From Prado023 sp963818445 (GTDB lineage: Bacteria > Actinomycetota > Actinomycetes > S36-B12 > CAIYMF01), in NCBI GenBank assembly GCA_963818445.1, contig CAWFSG010000017.1:124001-188000 (forward strand): a stretch of 64,000 nt of DNA, in the 5' to 3' direction. The translations under genes were made by a program, and so were the position numbers. Shown here one piece after another: positions 10,211 through 22,612 of the stretch. The notes beneath the pieces were generated by a model that saw nothing but the letters and a program-made list of their open reading frames with translations, was not told the origin of the DNA and did not search any database. Numbering within the stretch: the stretch's first letter is position 1; each line of letters starts with the position of its first letter.

Positions 10211-10582
10211 ATGGCAAGCGTGACCCTGACCTCCACGGACTTCGAGTCGACCGTCCTGGGCAATGACATCGTCCTGGTCGACTTCTGGGCTGCCTGGTGC
10301 GGCCCGTGCCGCAACTTCGCCCCGGTGTACGAGTCCGCTTCGGACTCGCACTCCGACGTGATCTTCGGCAAGGTGGACACAGAGGCCGAGCAGGCGCTGG
10401 CCGCCGCTGCGCAGATCACGTCGATCCCGACGCTGATGGCCTTCCGGGAGGGTGTCCTGGTCTTCGCCCAGCCGGGGGCCCTGCCCGCGCCGGCGCTCGA
10501 GCAGGTCATCGAGGCTGTCCGCGGCCTCGACATGGACCAGGTCCGCGCCGAAATCGCCGCCCAGAAGGGCGATCCGCAGTAA
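10211..10582 (+). CDS. trxA: Thioredoxin
   Basis: A 123-residue thioredoxin with the redox motif WCGPC at residues 29-33 (DFWAAWCGPCRNFAP) and the cis-proline turn in TSIPTLMAF. It reduces protein disulfides in the cytoplasm. The ATG at 10211 gives a normal N-terminus (MASVTLTSTDF); an upstream GTG at 10142 would add a non-thioredoxin stretch and run through the palindrome. The operator-like palindrome suggests induction by copper or reactive sulfur rather than housekeeping expression. That role is inferred. Confidence 0.93.
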   Translation: MASVTLTSTDFESTVLGNDIVLVDFWAAWCGPCRNFAPVYESASDSHSDVIFGKVDTEAEQALAAAAQITSIPTLMAFREGVLVFAQPGALPAPALEQVIEAVRGLDMDQVRAEIAAQKGDPQ

Positions 10583-10665
10583 CGTCTGGAGATGCCCGGA
10601 CCGTCAGGTTTCGGGCGTATCGTCCCGCCGGCCCCCGACTAGGGCCCGGGGCGTTGCACGGCGAC

Positions 10666-10696
10666 GGCTCGTCACCCCTCGACCCGGTGACGAGCC
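10666..10696. terminator. Bidirectional terminator between trx and DUF4349 gene
   Basis: Perfect 11-base arms GGCTCGTCACC and GGTGACGAGCC around a 9-base loop, followed by TTCGT. It lies between convergent genes and could serve both. Confidence 0.65.
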
Positions 10697-10726
10697 TTCG
10701 TCATGTGCCCTCGGGGCCCTGCCGGT

Positions 10727-12050
10727 TCAGCTGGCGGGATCGGTCGGCGTGGTCCCCTCCGGCGCGCCACCCGGTGCCGGGGCCGGCGCAGGCGACTGCG
10801 GCGCGCTCGGCGCGACCCGGCGGGAGCGACGCCGACGCACCCACGCGATGATCCCCATCGCGATCAGCAGCGGCGAGATGATCAGCAGGGCCTGGCCGAA
10901 CCAGCTCCAGAACTGGGACAGGCCCTCGAGGAACGACTCCCACCACGTCTGCTGCGGCTGGGGGTCGACCGAGTTCTGGGCGTCCTCCGGGCTCATCAGG
11001 GTGAGGCTGATCTGCGACATCGCGGTCTGGTTCTCCAGGTCGCGCTGCTGGGCCCGCAGGGCGTCGAGTTCGGACTGCCGCTGGGAGATGGCCTGCTCGA
11101 GGGTGATCACGTCGGTGATGTCCGTGGCCTCGTCCATGAGGGCCGTCAAGCGGACCAGGGAGGCCTCCAGCGCCTTGATGCGGGCGTCCACGTCGGCCAC
11201 CTGCGCCCCCACGTCGTACGTGGACTGCTGCATCTGCACGATCTCACCGGCGTCCGCGTGCGGCCTCCATCGCCTCGTCGTAGTCATCCACGGGGACCTG
11301 GACGGTCAGCCAGATGCCCGGGCCGCTGGGGTACCACGGGTAGGGGTAGCTCATCCCCATGTCGCGCGACATGGACACCTCGGGGCCGTAGGGCTGCACC
11401 CCGCCGCCACCGTCGGTCACGACGGACTCGGAGGTGACCCGCCCGCCCATCGCCAGGATGGTGGCGACGAACGCGTCGCGGGCTGCCTCGGGGTCCTCGG
11501 TGCCGACCAGGACCGAGCCGGAGCGGACCAGGGCCTCGTCGGTCGTGTCCGCACCCGGGACGCCGGTCGTGGCGCCGGTGGTCGGGGTCATGGCCTCGGA
11601 GGAGACCGCAGTGTCACGGGCAGCCTCGGGGGCGCCGACGCTGCCGTCGACTCCGGTGCCCTTGTCCGTGACTGCTCCCGCGAGCGCCTCGCTCCCGCCT
11701 GCTGTGTCCGAGACACCGATGCTGGCGGCCGAGTCCGAGCCGCTGCTGGCGGTCAGGCCCGGCAGCACGGTTCCTGCAGCCAGTGCGAGCGTCGCAACGC
11801 CCGCGGCCGCCATCAGCATCCCCTGCCAGTGCTTCTGCGTGAACGACCGGTGCTCGGCCAGCGGGACGGGAGGGCTGAGGGCCCCCTCAGGTGCGCCTGC
11901 GGGCGGTGCCTCTCCGGCGGCGGCAGCGGCCCGGACGCGGTCCAGCAGGTGCGTGGGCTCGGGCTGGGGCGCCCCGGCCTCGGGGTCGGCCTGGGTGAGC
12001 AGGGCGCGCAGGGCCTCGTCCGCGCGGTCCTCGGTGCTCTGGGTGTTCAT
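10727..12050 (-). CDS. DUF4349 membrane protein, likely anti-sigma partner; frame-disrupted
   Basis: Begins MNTQSTEDRADEALRALL with an acidic N-terminal region, a transmembrane helix (WQGMLMAAAGVATLALAAG) and a Ser/Thr/Gly-rich external linker. The DUF4349 domain then has the strand SVLVGTEDPEAARDAFV, a long coiled coil and a C-terminal membrane helix (FGQALLIISPLLIAMGIIAW) with a basic tail. The frame changes near 11263, where DEAMEAA should continue into DAGEIVQMQQSTYDV. The span of 1324 bases is one over a multiple of three, so one extra base is present. Start and sigma stop overlap as ATGA, suggesting that the protein restrains that sigma factor. Partnership is inferred from position and topology. 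Confidence 0.75.
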
Positions 12051-12683
12051 CGGGTGGCCTCCGAGCCGTTGGGGGTGGTCAGTGTGTCGATGGGGGGGTT
12101 CGCGTCCGGTGCGTGCTGCGTCCCGGGCCCGTCGGCCCCGTGGCCCGTCGATCCCGGGCCCGCTGACGCCGCGCTGAACGAGTGCGTCGCGGAGTCGGGC
12201 CCGGGCCCGGTGCATCCGCGTCCGGGCCGTGCCCGGCGAGCAGCCCAGGACCTCGGCGATCTCGGCCGGCTCGAGCTGCTCCCAGGCCCAGAGGCGCAGG
12301 AGCTCGGCATCGGACTCCGAGAGGTCATCGAGTGCGGCGGACACCACATCGTGGGCCGCGGTCGCATCGACGACCTGCTGGGCGGGGTCGTCCTCCGTCG
12401 TGTGCAGGGGCCGCACTGTGGCCAGCCTGGTTCCCAGCCGGGTGCGTCGGGAGTCCGACCGGATCACGTGGGCGATCACGTTGCCGGCCGTGGCGTACAG
12501 CCAGGGCAGCGCCTCGTCGGGGACGACCTCCCGTCGGCGCCAGGCGGTCGCGAAGACCTCCACCACCACGTCCTCGGCGTCCTCCCCGGAGTCCAGCCGA
12601 CGGCGCGCGTAGGCCAGCACCGCCCGGGAGTACCGTCCGAAGAGGTCGGTCAGCCACTGGTCCTCGAGCTGTTGGGTGCTCAT
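12047..12683 (-). CDS. ECF-type RNA polymerase sigma factor; C-terminus frame-disrupted
   Basis: Region 2 is seen in FGRYSRAVLAYARRRLDSG and EDVVVEVFATAWRRRE (residues 15-55). Region 4 has the helix-turn-helix ELEPAEIAEVLGCSPGTARTR-type segment near residues 140-165. The conserved part is intact. After RDALVQRGVSGPG the frame runs on without a stop into the next gene. The alternative frame ends PIDTLTTPNGSEATR and stops exactly at an ATGA overlap. The span of 637 bases is one too many, so a single-base insertion around 12140-12180 is likely. It probably directs a small regulon that may include this operon. Confidence 0.85.
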
Positions 12684-12955
12684 ACCCCTATGTTCCCGCC
12701 GCAGACCTCCGCGTTACAGGACCGTTCGGGGTGCGGCGCACAAGAAGCCGCTCTTATGGAGACGGTCTGCGGCCGCTCCGGAATCCGCGCACGCGGAACC
12801 GCCCTGTTGGTGGCTCAGAGAGCCGGCTCAACGGCGGTTGCGTGTGCGCCGGCGTCCGTACCTGGCAATGTCCCTGGGCGTAGGGGCGGTTTCGTGTGCA
12901 TCGGCCCGCCTCCCCACGGCGGGTCTGCGACTCGAGAAGTCTGGACCTCGGCTCC

Positions 12956-14593
<1,638 letters not shown>

Positions 14594-14746
14594 GGCACCT
14601 CCTGGTCGTGTGGTGGCGGGCGGGCCACGCACGAACCCCCAGAGTATTGAGGATGACCCCTGCCGGGCGCGGTGAGCGATACCCGGTTGCCCGGTGGGAT
14701 GCTGGATCTGCTCGGAGAGGGCGCTCTCCCGTGTCATCATTGGCCG

Positions 14747-16012
14747 GTGACCGGCTCCACCCTCTACCGACGGCTGCCCAACGGCTCATGGGCCGCGCAG
14801 CGGGAGGACCTGCCGGCCGGTCAGGTGGACGAGGGCGAGCACGAGCCTGAGATGGCCCACGCGGGGGCCGTTCCGGTGATTGCCGGGGCCGTCGCGGTGG
14901 GCGCGCCAGCCGCTGCCGAGCCCGGGTCGGCTGTTGCCGGAGCTGGCGACGCCGGAGCCGTCCCCGCCGCCCCAGAGGCGGCGGCGCCCCAGCCCACGAT
15001 TGCGCGGCCGACCCCGCCCCCGACGAAGCGCCGCAGGCGCTGGTCGATCTGGCGGATCATCACGTGGGCCCTGGCCGCGTACGTCATGTGGCTGGTCGCG
15101 CTCGTCGTGTACGCGGCTGTCTCCCTGGACAAGGTCGAGGCCCTCTCGCCGGACCCGATCGCCGACACCGACGGAACCGTCTGGCTGCTCGTGGGCTCGG
15201 ACAGCCGCGACGGCCTGACCAAGAAGGAGCAGAAGAAGCTCAAGACCGGCGACGTCGAGGGCCAGCGCACCGACACGATCATGCTGGTCCACCAGCAGCT
15301 GGGCCAGACGCCCACGCTGGTCTCGATCCCGCGCGACTCCTGGGTGACCATCCCCGCCCACACCGCCAGCGACGGGACCTCGGTGGATGCGCGCGGCGGG
15401 AAGATCAACTCGGCGTTCTCCTACGGCGGTGCGCCCCTGCTCAGCGAGACGATCGAGTACAACACCGGCCTGCATGTCGACAACTACATGGAGGTCGGCA
15501 TGGGCGGGATCGTGAACATGACCGATGCCGTCGGCGGGATCGAGGTCTGCTTCGAGAAGGCGATCTCGGACAAGAACAGCGGGCTGGACGTCCAGCCGGG
15601 CTGCCAGACCCTCGACGGCGCCCAGTCGCTGGCCTGGGTCCGGATGCGCTACGCCGACCCCAAGGGCGACCTCGGTCGGATCGAGCGCCAGCGCCAGTAC
15701 ATCGCGCTGATGGTCGACCAGATGCTCAGCTGGCAGACCGTGGTCAACCCGTTCCGGCAGTGGGCGATCGTCAACGCGATGCTCGACTCGGTGCGGGTGG
15801 ACGACGGCACGGGGTTGATCAACCTCGGCACCTTCGGGTTCGGGATGGGTCGGATCGCCTCAGGAAGCGGCGAGGTCACCACCGTGCCGATCGACGACAC
15901 CGACCACTGGGAGAACGGCCAGTGGGTCATCAAGTGGGACGCCGCGGAGGCGGGTCAGCTGTTCTCCTCGATGGGCGGGCAGACCCCGCAGTCGGCATCC
16001 GACCAGCCGTAG
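14747..16012 (+). CDS. LytR-CpsA-Psr (LCP) family phosphotransferase
   Basis: A membrane-anchored protein expected to attach undecaprenyl-linked glycopolymers such as arabinogalactan-like polymers or teichoic acids to peptidoglycan. It has a long Ala/Pro-rich cytoplasmic N-terminus, a basic stretch (TKRRRRW), one transmembrane helix (IITWALAAYVMWLVALVVYAA is the core) and an extracellular LCP domain. Key signatures are LLVGSDSRDG, RTDTIMLVH, SIPRDSWV, KINSAFSYGG, and the Arg cluster RIERQRQYI. The start is taken at GTG 14747 (VTGSTLYRRLPNGSW); an earlier in-frame start at 14672 would add 25 atypical residues. Confidence 0.9.
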   Translation: MTGSTLYRRLPNGSWAAQREDLPAGQVDEGEHEPEMAHAGAVPVIAGAVAVGAPAAAEPGSAVAGAGDAGAVPAAPEAAAPQPTIARPTPPPTKRRRRWSIWRIITWALAAYVMWLVALVVYAAVSLDKVEALSPDPIADTDGTVWLLVGSDSRDGLTKKEQKKLKTGDVEGQRTDTIMLVHQQLGQTPTLVSIPRDSWVTIPAHTASDGTSVDARGGKINSAFSYGGAPLLSETIEYNTGLHVDNYMEVGMGGIVNMTDAVGGIEVCFEKAISDKNSGLDVQPGCQTLDGAQSLAWVRMRYADPKGDLGRIERQRQYIALMVDQMLSWQTVVNPFRQWAIVNAMLDSVRVDDGTGLINLGTFGFGMGRIASGSGEVTTVPIDDTDHWENGQWVIKWDAAEAGQLFSSMGGQTPQSASDQP

Positions 16013-16128
16013 CGCCGCCGCCGGCAGTGGCGGCACGCCGAAGCGCCGGGAGTCGTGGCGCGCCCGACGGATCGCCGCACGGATGGGTCACGTGCGCTTG
16101 GCAGGCCCTGAGCGCCTAGCGTGGCCCC

Positions 16129-16710
16129 ATGGATGGAGCCACGATCCTCATCACGGGGCTCGGCCTTGCCGTCGCGGCCGGCCTGAACGCCTACATCCCG
16201 TTGATGGTTGCGGGGCTGCTGGTGCGCTTCGACGTCGTCAGCTTCGGCGATCCCTATGACATCCTCGGGAGCACTCCGGCGCTGATCATCATCGGCGTCC
16301 TGCTCGCCGTCGAGCTGTTGGCCGACAAGATCCCGGCGGTCGACTCGGTCAACGACGCCGTCCAGACCTTCATCCGCCCCGCTTCGGGGGCCGTGCTGTT
16401 CGCGGCCGCCGCGGCCGGAGCTGAATGGCAGTGGGCACAGGCCCTCGCGGTGGTCGTCGGGCTGCTGACGGCACTCGGCGTGCACTCCACCAAGGCCGCT
16501 GCCCGGCCGGTGATCAACGTCAGCACGGCCGGTGTGGGTGGACCGGTCGCCAGCGTCGTGGAGGACGGCGTCTCCCTGGGCCTTGCGCTTGCCGCGCTGC
16601 TGGCACCCCTGATCGCCCTCGGGCTCCTCGTGGGCCTCGCGTGGTTCGCGTTCTCGGCGACCCGCCGGATCCGGCGTCGGCGGTCCGAGCGGGCGGTCCC
16701 TGCGGGCTGA
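16129..16710 (+). CDS. DUF4126 multi-pass membrane protein
   Basis: 193 residues with about five hydrophobic segments, starting MDGATILITGLGLAVAAGLNA and ending in a basic cytoplasmic tail RRIRRRRSER. The features fit DUF4126, a family of unknown function. The motif DSVNDAVQTFIRPASGAV in the middle is typical of it. No operon partner is evident: 116 bases separate it from the LCP gene and 200 from purS. Confidence 0.8.
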   Translation: MDGATILITGLGLAVAAGLNAYIPLMVAGLLVRFDVVSFGDPYDILGSTPALIIIGVLLAVELLADKIPAVDSVNDAVQTFIRPASGAVLFAAAAAGAEWQWAQALAVVVGLLTALGVHSTKAAARPVINVSTAGVGGPVASVVEDGVSLGLALAALLAPLIALGLLVGLAWFAFSATRRIRRRRSERAVPAG

Positions 16711-16910
16711 CCGGCCCAGTTCGTCCGCACGGCGCCCCGGCCGGCAGCGCGGCGCCCAGCGGCAGGGGGATCCCCAGCGGCAGCGCGGCGCCCGGAGGAC
16801 GCGGGATCATCGGCGTGCGGCGACCTCCCGAGCGGCCCGGCCTGGTCGGGCTGCGCAGTGCGTCGACGTAGGCTGTGCCCAGCAGTTTCGCCGCACCCCC
16901 AGGAGTTGCC

Positions 16911-17333
16911 GTGGCCCGCGTCGTCGTCGACGTCATGCTCAAGCCGGAGATCCTCGACCCGCAGGGCCGGGCGGTGATGGGGGCACTGGGCCGGCTCGGC
17001 CTGACCGGTGTCGCCTCCGTCCGCCAGGGCAAGCGCTTCGAGATCGAGGTCGAGGGCGAGGTGGACGAGGAGCTCTCTGAGCGCCTCCACGAGCTCGCCG
17101 GCTCGCTGCTCAGCAATCCCGTGATCGAGGACTACGAGATCTACGAGGAGGGCGACGAGGTCGCCTGCGACTGCGACGACTGCGTGTGTGACCCGGTGGA
17201 CGGATCGGTGCAGGTGTCGGGCGCGGCTGAGGGTGCTGCTGATCAGGGCGGGTGCGCCTGCGGCGGCCAGGGCTGCGGAGGCGGGTCCGGGCCGGTCGAT
17301 GTCGAGGCCCCGGCCACGGTGGAGCAGGCCTGA
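16911..17333 (+). CDS. purS: PurS subunit of FGAM synthetase with unusual cysteine-rich tail
   Basis: PurS bridges PurQ and PurL in formylglycinamidine ribonucleotide synthetase of purine synthesis. Residues 1-80 match the whole family (VVDVMLKPEILDPQGRAV, VRQGKRFEIEV, LLSNPVIEDYEI). The protein then continues for 60 extra residues holding seven cysteines: C86, C88, C91 and C93 in an acidic CDCDDCVCD run, then C115, C117 and C122 in a Gly-rich run. GTG start with AGGAG eight bases upstream. The stop overlaps the purQ ATG (TGATG). The tail could bind metal; this is inference. Confidence 0.92.
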   Translation: MARVVVDVMLKPEILDPQGRAVMGALGRLGLTGVASVRQGKRFEIEVEGEVDEELSERLHELAGSLLSNPVIEDYEIYEEGDEVACDCDDCVCDPVDGSVQVSGAAEGAADQGGCACGGQGCGGGSGPVDVEAPATVEQA

Positions 17334-18036
17334 TGCGCATCGGCGTGGTGACCTTCCCGGGGTCGCTGGACGACCGGGATGCGGCGCGCGCCGTGCGGAT
17401 CGCCGGTGGCGAGTCGGTGGCCCTGTGGCATGCCGACGCCGACCTGCACGCCGTGGACGCCGTGGTCCTGCCCGGTGGGTTCTCCTACGGCGACTACCTG
17501 CGCTGCGGAGCCATCAGCCGGTTCGCTCCCGCGATGGGCTCCATCATCGACGCCGCGCAGGGCGGCCTGCCGGTGCTGGGCATCTGCAACGGCTTCCAGA
17601 TCCTCTGCGAGTCCCACCTGCTTCCCGGCGCCCTGACCCGCAACGCCGGGCTGCACTTCGTGTGCCGCGACCAGGAGCTCGAGATCGCCAACGCGGCCAC
17701 GCCGTGGACTCGCGACTACGAGGCCGGCGAGCGCATCGTCGTCCCGCTGAAGAACGGTGAGGGGCGCTTCCAGGCCGACGAGGCCACCCTCGACACCCTC
17801 GAGGGCGAAGGTCGGGTGATCGCCTACTACGCGGGCGTGAACCCGAACGGCTCGCAGCGCAACATCGCGGGCATCTGCAACGAGGCCGGCAACGTCGTGG
17901 GCCTGATGCCGCACCCGGAGCACGCGGTCGAGGCCCTGACCGGCCCCGGCACCGACGGCCTGGGGTTCTTCACCTCGATCCTGGCCCACCTCGCCGGCGG
18001 CGGATCGATGGCCGGCGCCGCACAGGGAGTCCACGC

Positions 18037-18040
<4 letters not shown>
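17333..18040 (+). CDS. purQ: PurQ, glutaminase subunit of FGAM synthetase
   Basis: A class I glutamine amidotransferase domain that supplies ammonia to PurL. It is 235 residues. The nucleophile is in LGICNGFQIL (Cys of GICNGFQ, near residue 85), the oxyanion-hole stretch is PGGFSYGDYLRCG, and the His-Glu of the catalytic triad is in MPHPEHAVE near residue 195. Overlaps purS (TGATG) and purL (ATGA), so the three are one translationally coupled operon. Confidence 0.97.
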
Positions 18041-20340
<2,300 letters not shown>

Positions 20341-20366
20341 GCCTGTCGACGTCGCACCCGATCGCG

Positions 20367-20464
20367 CTGCGCGTACCCGGCCACTTCCCTGAGCACGTGG
20401 GCGTTCCCGGCCGCATGTGGCCGCCAACGCGCACGGCCACGGCGAGGTGGCCGGGAACGCGCGC
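20367..20464. repeat. 98-bp FFRR palindromic element, copy A
   Basis: Four 17-18 base half-units around the core GCGTTCCCGGCC: two forward (20368-20384 and 20397-20414), then two inverted (20417-20434 and 20447-20464). Twelve bases separate the outer from the inner unit on each side. The whole can fold into one long interrupted hairpin. A second copy of the same length and layout is at 48162-48259. It lies just after purL and may also end that transcript. Confidence 0.75.
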
Positions 20465-20532
20465 GTTCCATCCGGACTCCCACGCGGATTGGGACGTGCG
20501 CCGTTGTGCAGCGCGTGCGACCATCATCGGTC

Positions 20533-21108
20533 ATGGGACTCGATGACCTCGAGCAGGTGCTGGTCACCTCACGTGCCGAGTGGCGCGCGTGGCTCGAGGC
20601 CAACGCGGACACCTCACCGGGGATCTGGCTGGTCATGCCCCGGCCAGGCAACGATGATCCGGCGCCGACCTACGACGACGTCGTGGAGGAGGCCCTGTGC
20701 TTCGGCTGGATCGACTCCACGGTCAGGACCCGCGACGAGCGGTTCGGGCTGCAGCTGCTCACGCCGCGCAAGCCGACCTCGACCTGGTCGGCGAGCAACA
20801 AGGAGCGGCTGTCTCGGCTCATCCCGGCGGGGTTGATGACCGAGCGGGGGCTGCGGGTCGTCGAAGCCGCGAAGGCCAACGGATCATGGGAGATCCTCGA
20901 CTCGGTCGAGCGCCTCGAGGTGCCCGACGATCTCGCCGCGGCACTCGACGCCGACCCCGCGGCCCGCGAGTTCTTCGACGGGATGCCACCGGGGGCGCGC
21001 AAGCAGAACCTGTGGTTCGTGATCAGCGCCAAACGCCCCGAGACCCGCGCCGCCCGGATCGAGAAGATCGTGACGGCCTCAGCCGAGGGTCGCCGCGCAG
21101 TCGGCTGA
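20533..21108 (+). CDS. YdeI/OmpD-associated family protein
   Basis: 191 residues. The pattern SRAEWRAWLEAN, GIWLVM, VEEALCFGWIDSTVR, RKPTSTWSASNKERL and a C-terminal RIEKIVTAS is typical of the YdeI-like family, a small cytoplasmic family without an established biochemical role, sometimes linked to stress. The start is set at ATG 20533 (MGLDDLEQVLVTSRAEW). It stands alone between the palindromic repeat and a TSUP gene. Confidence 0.85.
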   Translation: MGLDDLEQVLVTSRAEWRAWLEANADTSPGIWLVMPRPGNDDPAPTYDDVVEEALCFGWIDSTVRTRDERFGLQLLTPRKPTSTWSASNKERLSRLIPAGLMTERGLRVVEAAKANGSWEILDSVERLEVPDDLAAALDADPAAREFFDGMPPGARKQNLWFVISAKRPETRAARIEKIVTASAEGRRAVG

Positions 21109-21182
21109 CCGCCGCCCCGCCGCTCACGCACCTATCGCGGCGGTGTGCGTCGCCGGCCGCAGCACCTGATAGGACTCGCCCT

Positions 21183-21884
21183 GTGGAACCACTGTTCGTC
21201 GTTGCCGTCGCTGGGGTTGCCCTCGGCGGCCTCGCTCAGTCGGTGACCGGCCTGGGGTTTGCGCTCGTAGCAGCGCCGGCGCTGATCGCCCTCCTGGGAC
21301 CCAGCCAGGGCGTGGCCGTGGTGGTCCTGTTGGGTGCGCTCGCCTCGGTGCTGCCCCTGATCGGACACTGGCGGCGCGTCCGGGTGCGCGACACCACGAC
21401 GCTCCTGGTTCCCACCCTCCTGGCGACTCCTGTCGTCGCGGCCCTGCTCAAGGGCATGGACACCGCGACAGTGGCGGTGGCAGCCGGCGTGGCCGTGCTC
21501 GTCGGTGTCATCGCCCTGTGGCGGGGGCTCACGTGGGCTCGGCTCGTGTCCCTCCCCGGCGCAGTCGGGACCGGGATCACCAGCGCCACCCTGAACGTCA
21601 TCGGTGGGGTGGGCGGCCCGCCGGTCGGGCTGTATGCGGCGAACGCCGGATGGGATCCGCCGGAGTCCCGCGCGAGCCTGCAGGCGTTCTTCCTCGTCCA
21701 GGGGATCGCCACGGTCGCCGTGGTGGGGCTGACCTGGCCGGACGCGTGGATGGTCGGCGCCCTGGTCATCGGGACCCTGGCCGGGATGTGGCTGGCCCCG
21801 CGGATCCCCGAGCATGCCGCGCGCCTGGCAGTCCTGGGGGTTGCGGCCTTCGGGGGCGTGGCGCTCATCGTCGGCAACCTGTGA
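21183..21884 (+). CDS. TSUP (TauE/SafE) family membrane exporter
   Basis: 233 residues with seven or eight hydrophobic helices. The family hallmarks are the N-terminal GGLAQSVTGLGFALVAAP and the repeated LNVIGGVGGPPVGLYAAN in the second half. Members move sulfite, sulfoacetate or other organic anions across the membrane; substrate not predictable here. GTG start at 21183 (VEPLFVVAVAGVAL). The stop is followed by a short GC-rich run of CGCGAG-type repeats. Confidence 0.88.
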   Translation: MEPLFVVAVAGVALGGLAQSVTGLGFALVAAPALIALLGPSQGVAVVVLLGALASVLPLIGHWRRVRVRDTTTLLVPTLLATPVVAALLKGMDTATVAVAAGVAVLVGVIALWRGLTWARLVSLPGAVGTGITSATLNVIGGVGGPPVGLYAANAGWDPPESRASLQAFFLVQGIATVAVVGLTWPDAWMVGALVIGTLAGMWLAPRIPEHAARLAVLGVAAFGGVALIVGNL

Positions 21885-21953
21885 GCACCGCGAGACCCCG
21901 CGAGACCCGCGAGGCCCCCTCGAGGCCCGCGAGGTCCACTCGACCGGTGGCGA

Positions 21954-22448
21954 TCAGTCGGCGACCAGGGGGAGCCAGCCCGTGAGGTCCGCGCGCTCGC
22001 CGCTGGCCCGGATCTGTCCGGCGGCCTTCGCCTGCGCCCAGGAGAGCTCACCGGTGGCCAGGGCGAGCCAGGTCGGTGCGTCCATCTCGACGACTGCGGA
22101 CGGCGTGCCCCGGCGGTGCACGGGGCCCGGGATCGCCTGAACGGCGGCGAACGGAGGGATCCGGACCTCCACGGAATGCCCGGGCGCGCGGTCGGTCAGG
22201 AGCTGGAGGGTGTACCTGACGGCCAGGCGCTGCGTGACTCGGTCCGGTCGCCGGTCCGGATGGACCGGCTGGTCGGGCTGGTCGGGCTGGTCCGGCCGGT
22301 CGAAGGTCGGCTGGTCCGGCTGGCGGGCGGTCGGCGACGCTGGGTTCGGCGGGCCGGTCCGGCTGATCGGGTCCGACGGGGGTGGTACACGCCCGGACAG
22401 CAGCCATCCCGTCAGCATCGGGGATCCGGGGACGTGCCATGCCCCCAT
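21954..22448 (-). CDS. Sterol-carrier-like (SCP2/MDMPI-type) protein upstream of purF
   Basis: The C-terminal 95 residues contain AVRYTLQLLTDRAPGHSVEVR, IPPFAAVQAIPGP, TPSAVVEMDAPTWLALATG and ASGERADLTGWLPL. These match the actinobacterial sterol-carrier family proteins found beside purF. They are preceded by a Pro/Asp/Gln-rich linker with DQPDQPDQPDQP, encoded by an imperfect tandem repeat at about 22262-22310. The start at 22448 has GGAG close upstream, but the true start is uncertain because the N-terminal region is low complexity. Ligand unknown. Confidence 0.75.
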   Translation of the reverse strand: MGAWHVPGSPMLTGWLLSGRVPPPSDPISRTGPPNPASPTARQPDQPTFDRPDQPDQPDQPVHPDRRPDRVTQRLAVRYTLQLLTDRAPGHSVEVRIPPFAAVQAIPGPVHRRGTPSAVVEMDAPTWLALATGELSWAQAKAAGQIRASGERADLTGWLPLVAD

Positions 22449-22612
22449 CCTCTCCGACGCGCTTCCCCGTGGACGATCTGCTCCCGGTTGGACGATCTCC
22501 TCCCATCGTGTCGGGAGCGGATCGTCGGAACGGGAGCAGATCGCCGACGCCCCGGACGCCGGCTCCCCTGACGCCGGCTCCCCGTGTGGCAGCGGGCACG
22601 TCAAGGCGCCAC

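Noticed and set aside
12684..12955. Possible gene between the sigma factor and pgm
   Set aside because: Only short frames without ribosome site or protein-like composition; treated as a promoter region.
16743..16793. 15-base direct repeat GGCAGCGCGGCGCCC downstream of DUF4126
   Set aside because: It occurs twice, 36 bases apart, but is low-complexity GC sequence with no other sign of function.
22262..22310. CRISPR-like array in the GGTCGGGCT repeats
   Set aside because: Units are about 9 bases without spacers and encode a DQP linker in the sterol-carrier-like gene.
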